From NCBI GenBank assembly GCA_015680685.1, contig MNCI01004790.1:1233-52684 (forward strand): 51,452 nucleotides of DNA. The letters are read 5' to 3'. This document shows, one piece after another, positions 11,304-21,783 of this stretch (its first letter is position 1; the number at the start of each line of letters is the position of its first letter). The notes below the pieces were generated by a model, which was not told the origin of the DNA, did no database searches, and worked only from the letters and a program-made list of their open reading frames with translations. Source of the stretch: Gnetum montanum. Its lineage: Eukaryota; Streptophyta; Gnetopsida; Gnetales; Gnetaceae. A program made the translations under genes and the position numbers.

Positions 11304-11936
11304 ATGCTAAAAAGAACTTTCTTCAGAACCAACAATCCAACTAAGCCCTCATCCTCACAAGCGATTGAACATGTAAACACCACTGTACCAAATAAGGTTT
11401 TGGGACCCCCTTTAAACAAAAAATCATGTCCAATGCACATGGTTATGGTAACACATACTGTAACTGACTGGATTAAGGTAGGTCACCTTCCCAAGAAATT
11501 ATCCGATCCTGGGAGCTCCCTAATTTATCTTCAGGTCACTGGGAATGAACCTCATAAGGCTCTTCTTAACTCAGGCTTCGGAGTCAACTTAATCTCACAA
11601 GAATTGTACAAAACCTGGAATCTACCTCCACTCAAGAAGAGCAATATTTACTTAGAGTTGGCTAACTAGTCCATCATTGTTCCTTTGGGACAGGTTGAGG
11701 ATATTATTATGACTGTGGATTGTTGGTCATACTCAGCTGATTTCCTGGTGATCCAAATAGACAATGGCAAAGGGGATTTCCCAATAATAATGGGAAGGGC
11801 ATGGCTAGGAATCCGCAATCTTTCCTTGGAAATATCCAAGAAAAATAATTTTGGGAAGATTGAGAGGAAGAGAGTTCCATGCATCGCATATAGTGACACA
11901 GGGTGTCATTGTGTGCAAAAATCATGGGTGATGTGA
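11304..11936 (+). pseudogene. Decayed aspartic protease of A2
   Basis: In the same frame as the capsid part of gag, so probably cut from one polyprotein. The active-site triad, normally DSG or DTG in retropepsins, reads NSG here (AAC at 11568-11570), in the context ALLNSGFGVNLIS. A TAG at 11667-11669 splits the domain. Downstream, FPIIMGRAWL (about 11779-11808) matches the conserved hydrophobic-GR-hydrophobic region near the protease C-terminus. With Asp replaced by Asn it would not cleave. Identification is firm from motif order between gag and RT. Confidence 0.88.
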
Positions 11937-12035
11937 AGTTTAACATTTCCTGCATGCAATCGGTGTGCACAGGATATCGACATACAAAAGTGCCTATATG
12001 TAGTGGCCACACAATAAGAAAACACCCAGTGGCTG

Positions 12036-13755
12036 ATGGCTGATCAAGGGAGTAACTTGATAACATTCATGGAACTAACTAATGGGATAACTAGTGTTTA
12101 CATTGAAAGCACAGACGTACTAGAGCAAGTTCATTGCCAACTTCCAGCCCTTAACTTCGAAAACATTAATTGGGGGAAGTTGGAGATTCCTAAGGAATTT
12201 AGACAAGAGCCCCTAGAACTAAAACCATTGCCCACCGGTTTGGAATATATGATCCTTGAAAATGGAAAACCGGTAATTGTTAATGCAAAACTTATCCCCA
12301 AGAAAAAAGAAAGCCTATTGAAGGTAATCAATAAATGGTCAAAAGCCTTTTCCTGGACATACCTCAAGATAATCGAAATAGATCCTAGGATATGCTAGCA
12401 CAGGATTTACACGGACCCCTCCATGAAGCCTCGGAAGCAACCACAGAGGAGATTGAACCTGAAATTGAAACAAGTAGTGAGAGAAGAGATAGATCAACTC
12501 CTCAAGGCCAGGTTCATATATCCCATTGCTGATAGTGAATGGGTTAGTCCTAATCATGCCTAAGAAAGGAGGCAAATGGAGGGTATGTATAGATTTTAGG
12601 CTACTGAAAATGGCAACATTCAAAGATAATTTCTCGTTGCTATTTGTCGACCAAGTCTTGGACACTATAGCAGGGCATTGTTATTATAGTTTTTTGGATG
12701 GGTATAGTGGATATAATCAAATACGAATAGCACTAGAAGATCAAGCCAAAACAACATTCACTAGTCCCTGGGGAATGTTTGCATATAAGAAAATGCCCTT
12801 TGGCTTGTGCAATGCCCCCGCCACATTCCAACGTTTATCCCTAAGCATATTTCACCAAAAACTAGGAAATGGAGTGGAAGTCTTTATGGATGACTTCTCC
12901 ACTTATGGGACAAGCTTTGATCAAGCCCTAGACCGGTTAGAGCAAGTGCTAAAATGATGCATTGAAACCAATCTAAAGCTCAATTGGCAAAAAATCCATT
13001 TGATGGTTCAAGAGGCCATAGTACTGGGGCATAAGATTTCACAATTAGGAATAGAGGTAGACCCAGAAAAAGTAAAGGTTATCCAAGGAATCACTTGACA
13101 ACTAGAAATGGTCAAAGATATTCAGTCATTCCTTGGACACACTGGCTACTACAAGAGATTCATTGAGAACTTCTCCAAGATTGCCAAACTGTTGGTAGAA
13201 TTAACGAAAAAAGATGCACCCTTCGAATGGACCAGGGAATGTGAACGAGCATTCTAAACTCTAAAACAAAAGCTTGTGGAAACCCCTATTCTACAAGCCC
13301 CTGACTCATCCATACCATTTCATATAATGACCGACACATCTAATTATGCCTTAGGAGCCATACTAACATAGTTAGATGAACAAAAATGTCCTTATTACAT
13401 ACACTGTGCAAGTAAGAGTATTGCTAGTGCACAACTCAACTACATAGCTATCGAAAAGAAATTAATGGCTGTAGTGTTTGCACTGGATAAATTTAGGCAC
13501 TATGTGTTGGGCTACAAAGTGTACATTCCTACCGATCATAGTGCAATACGGTTCCTCATGAACAAGCCAACGGTTAACCTTCAAGAGTTTGATTTAACAA
13601 TAGTAGATCGAAACGTCACCGAGAACGTAGTTGTTGATCATTTATCTCAGTTGCGTTGGGATAACAAAGAGGATGAATATGCTGTATCTGATCACTTTCT
13701 TGATGAAACCCTCTTTGCTAGTGTAATAAATAACCAACCCACGGGAACAAATTGA
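12036..13755 (+). pseudogene. Decayed reverse transcriptase and RNase H of A2
   Basis: The RT N-terminal part is in frame 3 to about 12520 with a TAG at 12396. Frame 1 then takes over with KKGGKWRVCIDFRLL, FLDGYSGYNQI, PFGLCNAPATFQ and the catalytic FMDDFSTYG (about 12883-12909). Stops follow at 12955, 13096, 13255, 13369 and 13753. The connection segment FLGHTGYYKRFIENF is at about 13129. RNase H begins near 13312 with MTDTSNYALGAIL and continues through FALDKFRHYVLG. RT copies element RNA to cDNA, and RNase H removes the RNA. The FMDD form and the overall sequence are of Athila type. The gene is broken. Confidence 0.93.
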
Positions 13756-15021
13756 TATAGTAGCATTCTTACTTATCTCCTCTCCCAACAAATGCCACAG
13801 GGGATGGACTTTAGGAAGAAGCAATGGTTTCTTTAGAAAACCAAGTACTTCATGGAAATCAAGAAACAACTCTATAAAGTCTATCCTGATGGCTTGGTTT
13901 AATGGTGTGTGCCTGATGAGGATCAGTTAAGAGTTCTCCAGGATGCTCATGAGGGTCCCTGTGGGGGCCACTATGCAGGGAGACGAATGGCCATTAAGAT
14001 CCTACTNGGATGAGTCAGGGGCTTGTAGAATAGGGGTTTCCACAAGCTTTTGTTTTAGAGTTTAGAATGCTCGTTCACATTCCCTGGTCCATTCGAAGGG
14101 TGCATCTTTTTTCGTTAATTCTACCAACAGTTTGGCAATCTTGGAGAAGTTCNAATGGGAAGGCTTATATTATTGTTGCTGTTGACTATTTGACCAAATG
14201 GGCTTAAGCAGCAGCTGTAACAGATTGCACATCATCTACAGCTGCACGATTTGTACAACAAAAAATCGTAAATAGGTTTGGTGTGCCGCGTGCACTCATG
14301 TCCGACAATGGAACACATTTTACGAGTGCAACCTTTCGCAAGTTGATGCAACGCTTAGGGGTGGAACATAAATTGACAACACCTTATCACCCCCAAGCTA
14401 ATGGCCAAGCCGAGGTTACCAACTGGGAGATTACGAGAATATTAACGAGAAAAATTAGCAAATTTAGGCGAGATTGGAGCACGAAATTGAATGACACTCT
14501 TTGGGCGTATCGCCCCACTTGGAAACTCCCTACAGGCTACTCTCCCTATGAGTTGGTGTATGGAAAACTCCCAAAACTTCCAATTCAAACAGAGCTCCGT
14601 ACACTCTCCATGGCATGTGACCTCTACCTTGACCTCGATCTAGCACAAAAAACAACGATTGGCATCTCTAAATGTGCTAGATGAGAATCGATTGGTTACC
14701 TTGTCATCAAACGAGATACAAAAGGCATACAACAAACAACGTCATGACTCAAAAATTCAAAAGGTTAAATACCAACCTGGAGACAAGGTCCTTTACTGGA
14801 ATCCCGCACATGTGCCACAACGTATGAAATTTCAAACATTGTGGGAGGGATCCTACATTATCAATACAACCTTTCCCTTGGGAGCCATGACAATATACAA
14901 GCCTGAAATCCCTGATAAGGGACTACTGGACAATATGCAACAAACCAAACCTTTCCATGAACCAAGAATAGCTAGTGCAACTCACACCTTTGGTAGCGGA
15001 CAACCATGCTCCTTATTTTAG
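13756..15021 (+). pseudogene. Decayed integrase of A2, interrupted by inverted insert
   Basis: Homologous to 497-1843 of A1. Stops occur at about 13834 (CAG to TAG) and 13900. The part with the second half of the zinc-binding motif and the first catalytic Asp is absent, replaced by the N-flanked segment 14007-14153. It resumes with the DYLTKWA region and continues through MSDNGTHFTS (second Asp) and HPQANGQAE (Glu) in 14283-14684. A run of A near 14649 carries a frame change, and the C-terminal YQPGDKVLYWNPAHV part is read in another frame at 14659-15021. No chromodomain follows. Confidence 0.92.
14007..14153 (-). other. Inverted 145-bp copy of 13167-13311 between single Ns (probable assembly artefact)
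   Basis: 14008-14152 is the exact reverse complement of 13167-13311, including the premature TAA at 13255-13257. A single N stands on each side. In A1 the equivalent 181 bp (748-928) is normal integrase sequence. Identity plus the N boundaries points to a short misplaced contig rather than biology. Confidence 0.9.
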
Positions 15022-16968
15022 ATCTCTCCCTTTCCATTCAGTCATGGGGGAGATGGCCACCTATGCTAGTAAATCGAGGCCCTTAGTTCTTTTTAAATTT
15101 TTGTTTTACACATTTTTGTTTTACATGTTTTTGTTTTGCACCTTTTTGTTTTACACATTTTTGTTTTACAAATTTCTTTAACTTTTCCTATTTTTTGTTT
15201 TACAACATCGTTATACCTTTTCATTTTTTGTGAGTGTGTGCATGTGTTACCCACCTTGTAAGTTTGTCACCCAATAAGTGTTCTTCATGATGGTATGATG
15301 AACTGTTTTATATTGATTGCTAATGTTTGGTTTTTACCTTTAAGTCATGATGTTGATACTAGGGTATGTTTCTTTTGATATAGCAAGAAATGAGTCCACT
15401 TCATCCATCCATCCACACGTTCTATGGTCTCTCTCGGCTTGGAAATGTATAGTTCCTTCCTAATAAGAACTATAATGAATTGGTGACTTGGCATTTCTCA
15501 AACTAACGAAGGACTCAAGGATTGAAAAGGGTGTGACTTCAAGGGAACTTGATGCATTTGTGTTGGCTGTTCTCTTGGGTGCTTAGATGTTTTCTTTTTG
15601 AGTTTTCTTACCATTTCTATGTTACCCAATTATCGGGAAGCTGAGCAAATAAAAATAATAAAGTCTTTGCATGGTGTGGTTCTCACGTATAAACACATAA
15701 AAAATAAGAAGAAGAAAAGATTGAGAATTCAAAGCACACCCCTTAGACGAAATCATAATTTGGGCTAAAAGCACTGGTTATGGAACTCAAGAATAAAAAT
15801 GTTCCCTCTAACTAAAGCCCTTCTCGCTTTCCATTCTCTCCTCCTTTGTTTTGTTGGAATGGTGGTGGCTCTTGAGTGAAGGCATTCTTGTCACTTCAAG
15901 AGGATGGATTGGTTGAGTGCATTGATGTGAAGTCACTGGTTGTGGTTTATTTGAGGCTGGACTTGGAATGGGATTTGCTAAGTCACATTAATCATGACAC
16001 ACACAAGGGGCTATACACCACCTTGTTCTTGGGATTCCATTGCATTCTCTTCTCTCCATCCTTCTCTCCCAATTATTCACCTCATTGCCGGTTGTATCAT
16101 TAATGTATATTTTGGTTGACGCATTGTTTTCTTTTTGGTAAATTCTTGCAGTTAAGACTTTAACTCTTGTTCCAAATGACATTCCTAGAGCCTACAGACT
16201 CTTTGAATGTGGGTTTGTCAGGGCATTAAGGGCATGAGCCTGCTTTGGGGAGGACCCACTGGCATTCCTATTTGGTGCACCAGTTAAATTATTTTTCATA
16301 ACATTTTTGCAATCCATTTTATTTTGTTCATTTCATCGATGTTTTAGTTGTCCCTTTTTCTCCATCTTTCTTGTTCTTTTTCTTTCTCCATTCTATCACT
16401 ACCGGAGGTTCGCTCTTAGTCATGGTGGTCCAGACCCAAATTTTTTTTTCTCCTAAGCCCTACAGCTTCGGTAGTCACCATAAATATATCTCCAAATCCA
16501 CATTAGCCATACCACAACTCAGCCAATGGACTTTCACCGGAGCAAGGTATCAATTGCATTATGATTCCTTTAACCTTGCTAATATAAAAACTATGTTGTG
16601 TGTGCAGATGGAAATCATGCAACAATGGATTGGATCTGGAGAGAACACTTGGAATGGAGCGGTGCTGAAGCAGCTATGCAAGGAGCAAGATCGATGGTGC
16701 ACTTACGGATGGACAACGAAAGATGAAATCTTGGTGTTGGTAGCAGCAAAACTTCTTTCTCTCTCTCTTTCTCAACTTTCCAAATAAGGCCTGATGTCAA
16801 TGTAATAAGGTGTTCACTCTTGTTGTCATGAACACCAGTTTTGTCATGTCTTGTAATGATGATCTGTTCACATGTCATCTTATTAGTTTCATTTAAGTCA
16901 ATAATCCCATACTGTCCTAATATTTTGTAAGGAACTCGAGGACAAGTTTTCATTCAGTCATGGGGGTA
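15022..16968 (+). other. Long 3' region of A2
   Basis: 1.9 kb between integrase and the 3' LTR, matching 1844-3714 in A1 and in part 17743-19509 in B and 30200-32200 (minus) in D. Conserved landmarks are a T-rich start, the block CAAAGCACACCCCTTAGA near 15730, the AAGTCACTGG block near 15930 and GGGCATGAGCCTGCTTTGGGGAGGA near 16229. A GT/GC...TGTGTGCAG intron-like segment lies at about 16542-16607. Short ORFs here differ in frame between copies. In B and D the same position leads into a third ORF, so this may be the remnant of a spliced downstream gene. Confidence 0.6.
16960..16968 (+). other. Polypurine tract of A2
   Basis: ATGGGGGTA directly before the 3' LTR. Confidence 0.75.
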
Positions 16969-17737
16969 TGATGGGACGCGATATCGCGTCGTCCCTCGCG
17001 ATATCGTGGTGCGCCGCTAGGTCTATAAATAAGAGGTAGCTCTTCCTTGTTTCTCATCCTAGGCTTAGACCGTAGCAAAAATCTGGTAGTTTGATCCCTC
17101 CAGAGATAGAATATTTTCCATGTGCCCGCAATAGGAGCTCCAAAGTGAACAGATCTTTATTCGAGCAAATATTGTACTTGAACACATGTTTGTGTATGGC
17201 AATAAAGATGAACTTCTTGGATAAACCTTGCAGTGCATGGAATAGGCTAAATAGGATTTTATTTATTGTTTATCATTTAAATGCTTTCTTAGTTCATTAA
17301 ATCTCTCTCAACCCTTCTCTCCTAGTTAAGTGCCTCACTACGACTGCTTCGAGCACGTGCATTACACTTGGTGATCCTAGCAACGATTAGCGTTTGGTAA
17401 CCAAGATCGCATTGGTTTAGGGTGTAAATGGTAAGTGGGAATGGATGTTGACGCTAGGTTAATTCAGACTTAGTTAGTTAGTTGAAGTTAGTTAATTAGT
17501 CTTTTCAACCTTTCACCTCACTAGCATAGGACATAAAATTGAAAAGCTAAAAAAATCATATACCTCAAACTTAACCATACACTGTGACAAATGCAAGTAA
17601 GTCTAGGAAGATAATGAATAGTTAACCTTAAGTGTTCCATGAGGCGTGTAGGCACTTAGTTTGTGGAGTTCGACCAGATCGCGCGTGTTACGATCGTATT
17701 CGTATGGTTGAGTGTAGGGATACCTCGCCACTCATCA
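16969..17737 (+). mobile_element. 3' LTR of A2
   Basis: 769 bp, TGATGGG...CTCATCA. It has only two palindrome units (16976-17008) against five in the 5' LTR, which accounts for most of the 58-bp length difference. TATA box at 17024-17031; AATAAAG near 17202. Confidence 0.95.
17024..17031 (+). promoter_or_regulatory. TATA box, A2 3' LTR
   Basis: TATAAATA followed by AGAGG, 15 bp after the last palindrome unit. Confidence 0.7.
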
Positions 17738-17742
17738 TGAGC
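17738..17742. other. Target-site duplication TGAGC, right of A2
   Basis: Identical to 7954-7958. Sequence after it resumes element B. Confidence 0.93.
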
Positions 17743-18934
17743 CCATCACATCCACCCACCCATTCTATTAATAAGAGGTTCTACTCTAGGTACAATGATA
17801 TTCTTGTCATCATAAAAACTTAAGAGTAATTTTGTGCTCATTATTCCCAGAGTGAAAAATGATGGACTAAGAAGGAATGGCTAGAGTGTGACATTAAGGG
17901 GACTTGTGAATTCTCTTTGGCAACATCTGTAAGGTGCTATCATGTAGCTTGGTTATACAAAGATCCTTGTAGATCTAATGAAAAATGGGAGTAAGAGTAA
18001 TGAAGGCACTTAATAAAAAAAACCCAATGCTATTCTAGGGGGTCCCACTGAAAAGACATGCACCCATGCCTGAATGTAGGCGGCTTCTCTAGATTACACA
18101 TCAAAAAAAAGAAAAAAAGAGAAGAGGAAGTGTGCCAAAGAGGCCAGACAAAAACAAATGTGCCACAAAGAAATTACAAATCACTCCTCCCTTGAACAAA
18201 ATGCTAAATGATCGTACACCTTACTGTCATGATGCTCTTATGGTTATTCATCATTGAATGAAGTAATGTGATGTCACTGATTGGAGGATGGACTTGGTCT
18301 TGATTTTGGAGTGATGGGCTAATGACACATTAATCATGCCCTACACTCAAGATTCATTGTGCCCTAGGTCAGTTACCTCATGTCCCAATCTCTGCAATCC
18401 CTTCTATGATTCATCCCATCTTGTTATTCAAGAATTTTTGACTTGTGTCTTGTGTGGTATAGAATTCATATCTCATCGTGGTGGTATCTAACATGTGTGT
18501 GTTTTGTTGCATCGGTATAGATTACATTTAACCCTTCTAGTGCCTATAGAAATTTTTAGATGTGGTTACGCAAGGGCATTATAGGTTGGAACTTGCTTTG
18601 GGGAGGATCCACTTGTGTAACTTTTGTAATTTGTACTTGTTGCACACCACCACATCATTTTATATTCTTCGAGTACTTCATTGCCAAATCTATTCTTTCC
18701 TTTGTTATCATTTTATCAAACGTTCCTCAAAACCATTACATGTCCTTTTATGTGTCACCTAAACAAATTAGGTCAAACATTAAACTTTTAGGGTAACTTC
18801 CTTGAAAACAATTTCTAACTCTAAAATCACACAAAGTAAAAAATTCAACATTTATTAAGGGCAATGAGTAAGGTATGAAATAATTGAACTTCTTTCAATA
18901 ACCTTACTAATAATTGATCTTTGTGTGATTATAG

Positions 18935-19174
18935 ATGGCCCCTAAAAGAGGACAAGAAGGAGGACCTTCTCAATGTACAACTAAACACCCAGGGGGAGGC
19001 AGAGACCAAGGACCTCATGCAGAACATGCAGAGCAGGAAGCACAATCATTTAGCATCCATCAGGGACCTTCTGTCACTGCACAATCTAGCCATAAACAAG
19101 GTGGAGAGGTCAGGGCCCATGCCTACGAAGAAGAACGATGGCTATCTATGGCATGGCATGTCAAGGCCACTTAA
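18935..19174 (+). CDS. Third-ORF start of element B (uncharacterised, Gln/Gly-rich)
   Basis: A 79-residue ORF beginning MAPKRGQEGGPSQ. The ATG sits directly after TGTGTGATTATAG, which looks like a splice acceptor. Element D (minus strand, start 30181) has a related start: MTPKKKHALEGGPSQ. The same position, pattern and sequence in two elements argue for a real downstream gene, probably expressed by splicing as known for third ORFs of Athila-type elements. The rest is low-complexity and hydrophilic, with no membrane segment and no recognised domain. It ends at TAA 19172-19174; sequence beyond may continue it in another frame (18921-19250). Function unknown. Confidence 0.45.
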   Translation: MAPKRGQEGGPSQCTTKHPGGGRDQGPHAEHAEQEAQSFSIHQGPSVTAQSSHKQGGEVRAHAYEEERWLSMAWHVKAT

Positions 19175-19500
19175 GTGTTCTCACAGTTGTTGTGTTCATG
19201 GAAGTGTCGACTCCATCAAACATTGGAACATCAGTATGGACAGCTCATAATCCTCAGATAGAAGCTTGGAGCATGGGACAAATGAAAAGGCACTCATGGA
19301 GGAGCCACCGCTACTAGGAACCACATGAGTTCCAATAAATTTTGTAAGTTTGTGTTCATGTCCCAATTGTGTTGTATTCAACTCTCCACTATGGCATGAA
19401 TAAATTTCTAGTTAGTTAATAATCCCATACCTATCCACTATGTCATCAATTGAACTTGTTCCTCACTTTCTTTGACTTGAGGACAAGTTGTTATTCAATT

Positions 19501-19509
19501 GTGGGGGTA
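19501..19509 (+). other. Polypurine tract of B
   Basis: GTGGGGGTA directly before the B 3' LTR start TGATGAATC. Confidence 0.75.
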
Positions 19510-19534
19510 TGATGAATCATGGTTTGCCAGGTGC

Positions 19535-19656
19535 TGATATCGGACCCCTATTATCAGGTACAAGATATCAGGTCTGATGAGTCCCAATATTGGACCCTCA
19601 ATATCGGGTACGCAATATCGCAGCCTGACAAGTGATATCGAATACGTGATATCACG
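19535..19656. repeat. GATATC-type motif array in B U3
   Basis: About seven GATATC, AATATC or AATATT-centred motifs in 122 bp (TGATATCGGACC, AAGATATCAGG, CAATATCGGG, GCAATATCGC, TGATATCGAA, TGATATCACGG). A related, more decayed set lies at 4534-4660. It has the same palindromic core as the A-family array but different flanks. Confidence 0.7.
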
Positions 19657-19671
19657 GTTCTTGTGTGAGCC

Positions 19672-19679
19672 TATAAATA
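19672..19679 (+). promoter_or_regulatory. TATA box, B 3' LTR
   Basis: TATAAATA in CCTATAAATACACAATGGG, as in the B 5' LTR. Confidence 0.7.
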
Positions 19680-19930
19680 CACAATGGGATCCACGGGAAA
19701 GAAATAGTTAGTTAGTTGGTTGTTCAGTTAGAAGTTAATTTTCATTTTTAGTTCTTCTCAACCCTTTCTCCCAGTGCATGCCCGTAGTGTGATGATTGTA
19801 ATTGTATGACACCTTTATTCAAGTGTGACGTACTTGGACACACACATGACCAGAAATAAAGATTGATATTACTTCATCATTGCAACATTCACTTAGTTTA
19901 ATTATTTAATTATTATTCATTACTTTCTTA

Positions 19931-20655
19931 NNNNNNNNNNNNNNNNNNNNNNNNNNNNNNNNNNNNNNNNNNNNNNNNNNNNNNNNNNNNNNNNNNNNNN
20001 NNNNNNNNNNNNNNNNNNNNNNNNNNNNNNNNNNNNNNNNNNNNNNNNNNNNNNNNNNNNNNNNNNNNNNNNNNNNNNNNNNNNNNNNNNNNNNNNNNNN
20101 NNNNNNNNNNNNNNNNNNNNNNNNNNNNNNNNNNNNNNNNNNNNNNNNNNNNNNNNNNNNNNNNNNNNNNNNNNNNNNNNNNNNNNNNNNNNNNNNNNNN
20201 NNNNNNNNNNNNNNNNNNNNNNNNNNNNNNNNNNNNNNNNNNNNNNNNNNNNNNNNNNNNNNNNNNNNNNNNNNNNNNNNNNNNNNNNNNNNNNNNNNNN
20301 NNNNNNNNNNNNNNNNNNNNNNNNNNNNNNNNNNNNNNNNNNNNNNNNNNNNNNNNNNNNNNNNNNNNNNNNNNNNNNNNNNNNNNNNNNNNNNNNNNNN
20401 NNNNNNNNNNNNNNNNNNNNNNNNNNNNNNNNNNNNNNNNNNNNNNNNNNNNNNNNNNNNNNNNNNNNNNNNNNNNNNNNNNNNNNNNNNNNNNNNNNNN
20501 NNNNNNNNNNNNNNNNNNNNNNNNNNNNNNNNNNNNNNNNNNNNNNNNNNNNNNNNNNNNNNNNNNNNNNNNNNNNNNNNNNNNNNNNNNNNNNNNNNNN
20601 NNNNNNNNNNNNNNNNNNNNNNNNNNNNNNNNNNNNNNNNNNNNNNNNNNNNNNN
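19931..20655. other. Assembly gap (725 Ns)
   Basis: No sequence. The missing end of the B 3' LTR and its right flank should lie here. Confidence 1.
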
Positions 20656-21783
20656 AAAGAATTTTCAACTTTGTTGGAAGAGCTCTCATCCACATCTAAT
20701 GATCAATTATAACATGGTGTACACCATTCATGTAGTATGATAATTGTTTGGACCATTGTTTAGTGATTTGTTGGTGTGAAATATATAATCAATAAAAGAA
20801 ACCTTTTTCTCCCATTTTACCTCCTTATTTAATTTTCTATTTGAACCATTCTCTTTTTATTTAATTTTAATCTAACCCAGCTCCTAAGTGCTTTTAACAC
20901 TTGTTGAGAATCTCTTTAACTCCTTATTCTATTTAAAGGTAATTTTAGATGGTTTAAGGTTATTTGTGGTCTTACTAATTCTACAGGCGCTAAAATTCTT
21001 GTTCATAGATTTCTTTTTACTTATTTCCATTGCATTCTACAATCATGCTTTTCTATTAATATTTTTTTACAGTACTTCTTGGCATTTATAACTTAAAGGC
21101 TAGCAGAAAACACCAACAAATATTAGTAGTGAAGATAATGTACTCACCTTGATGGAAAATAAATAAAATTCAAAATAAGTAGGTTAAAAATCTATATTTC
21201 TATCTTTTACTTCAATCGTCTGCAGTTCTTTAAATCCATCGCACCAGTTTCAGAATTTTTTTTTACCGAAATTTTTGAATATTTAACACTCAGTTTGCCA
21301 AGATAATTTGATATGGTTTGCGTAGGTCACAAATTATTGCGGTTTTCGTGGTTTTTATTTTTTAATGCATGCTAATCTTTTCCTGCAGCATAGCTCTGCA
21401 GAAATGGTGAGTCGTTGCTATAATTCAAGTATTAACAATGTCTCAGGCATAATCTCTTGGGTACACAAACAATAACTAGAGATCAAACCTTCCTGTTTCG
21501 TACAATCATTGACAAATATAACAGTGATAAAACTAATATCTTTCCTTCCTCCGTAGGTTTACCGGTGAGAAAATGTATCAGAATGATACTCTAACGAATG
21601 GGTAGAAACCATGGATTTACCATTATAAAACCAAAGTAAATATAAAATTTGAACAGCTCAACTGGGTGAACTCAAATTCCAATGGGCACATTAATGGTTT
21701 CATTGGTGATTGATTTGAAAAACACTGAGGAGCACCACAATAAGCCATTAGAGATACAACATGAAATTATTGATGTGTAGAGT
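20656..21783. other. Unassigned AT-rich DNA
   Basis: No LTR, pol motif, RNA gene or convincing coding frame was seen. Short open stretches are not supported by any motif. Confidence 0.5.

Larger units (their letters stand above)
7959..17737 (+). mobile_element. Complete Ty3/gypsy retrotransposon A2, Athila/Tat-like, inactive
   Basis: A 9.8-kb element with two LTRs (827 and 769 bp), a tRNA-Asp PBS, gag, protease, RT, RNase H and integrase in the order of Ty3/gypsy, a 1.9-kb 3' region, a polypurine tract and perfect TGAGC target duplications. There is no chromodomain. Gag through the start of RT is mostly in one frame, so a fused gag-pol polyprotein is likely. Coding regions carry many stops and at least three frame changes. 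The two LTRs have clearly diverged, so the insertion is old. Confidence 0.95.
17743..19509 (+). other. 3' region of element B
   Basis: Distantly alignable with the A 3' region. The GTGACATTAAGGGGACTTG block near 17899 corresponds to GTGTGACTTCAAGGGAACTTG in A2. The block TGATGTCACTGATTGGAGGATGGACTTGG near 18270 corresponds to the AAGTCACTGG block. CTTGCTTTGGGGAGGATCC near 18593 corresponds to CCTGCTTTGGGGAGGACCC. Retention of this region while pol is absent suggests it has a role, in cis or as a gene. Confidence 0.65.
4534..19930 (+). mobile_element. Element B: gag-only, pol-less LTR retrotransposon, host of A1 and A2
   Basis: B has a 5' LTR (remainder 4534-5418), a tRNA-Asp-type PBS, gag (5553 to about 6840), a 3' region split by A2 (to 7958, resuming at 17743), a polypurine tract and a 3' LTR from 19510. 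Removing A2 leaves an internal part of about 4.3 kb with no protease, RT, RNase H or integrase motif. It resembles the terminal-repeat-with-gag (TR-GAG) class of non-autonomous plant elements. Its LTR ends, PBS, polypurine tract and 3' region are homologous to family A, which could have supplied the missing enzymes (inference). Confidence 0.8.
19510..19930 (+). mobile_element. 3' LTR of element B, cut by assembly gap
   Basis: Begins TGATGAATCATGG and aligns with 4534-5418 from position 19537 onward, until the N run. About 420 of an expected ~910 bp are visible. TATA box at 19672-19679; AAATAAAG near 19855. Since the 3' end lies in the gap, the target duplication of B cannot be checked. Confidence 0.9.

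Noticed and set aside
19920-20695. Long open frames across the N run
   Set aside because: They consist almost entirely of unknown bases and have no informational content.
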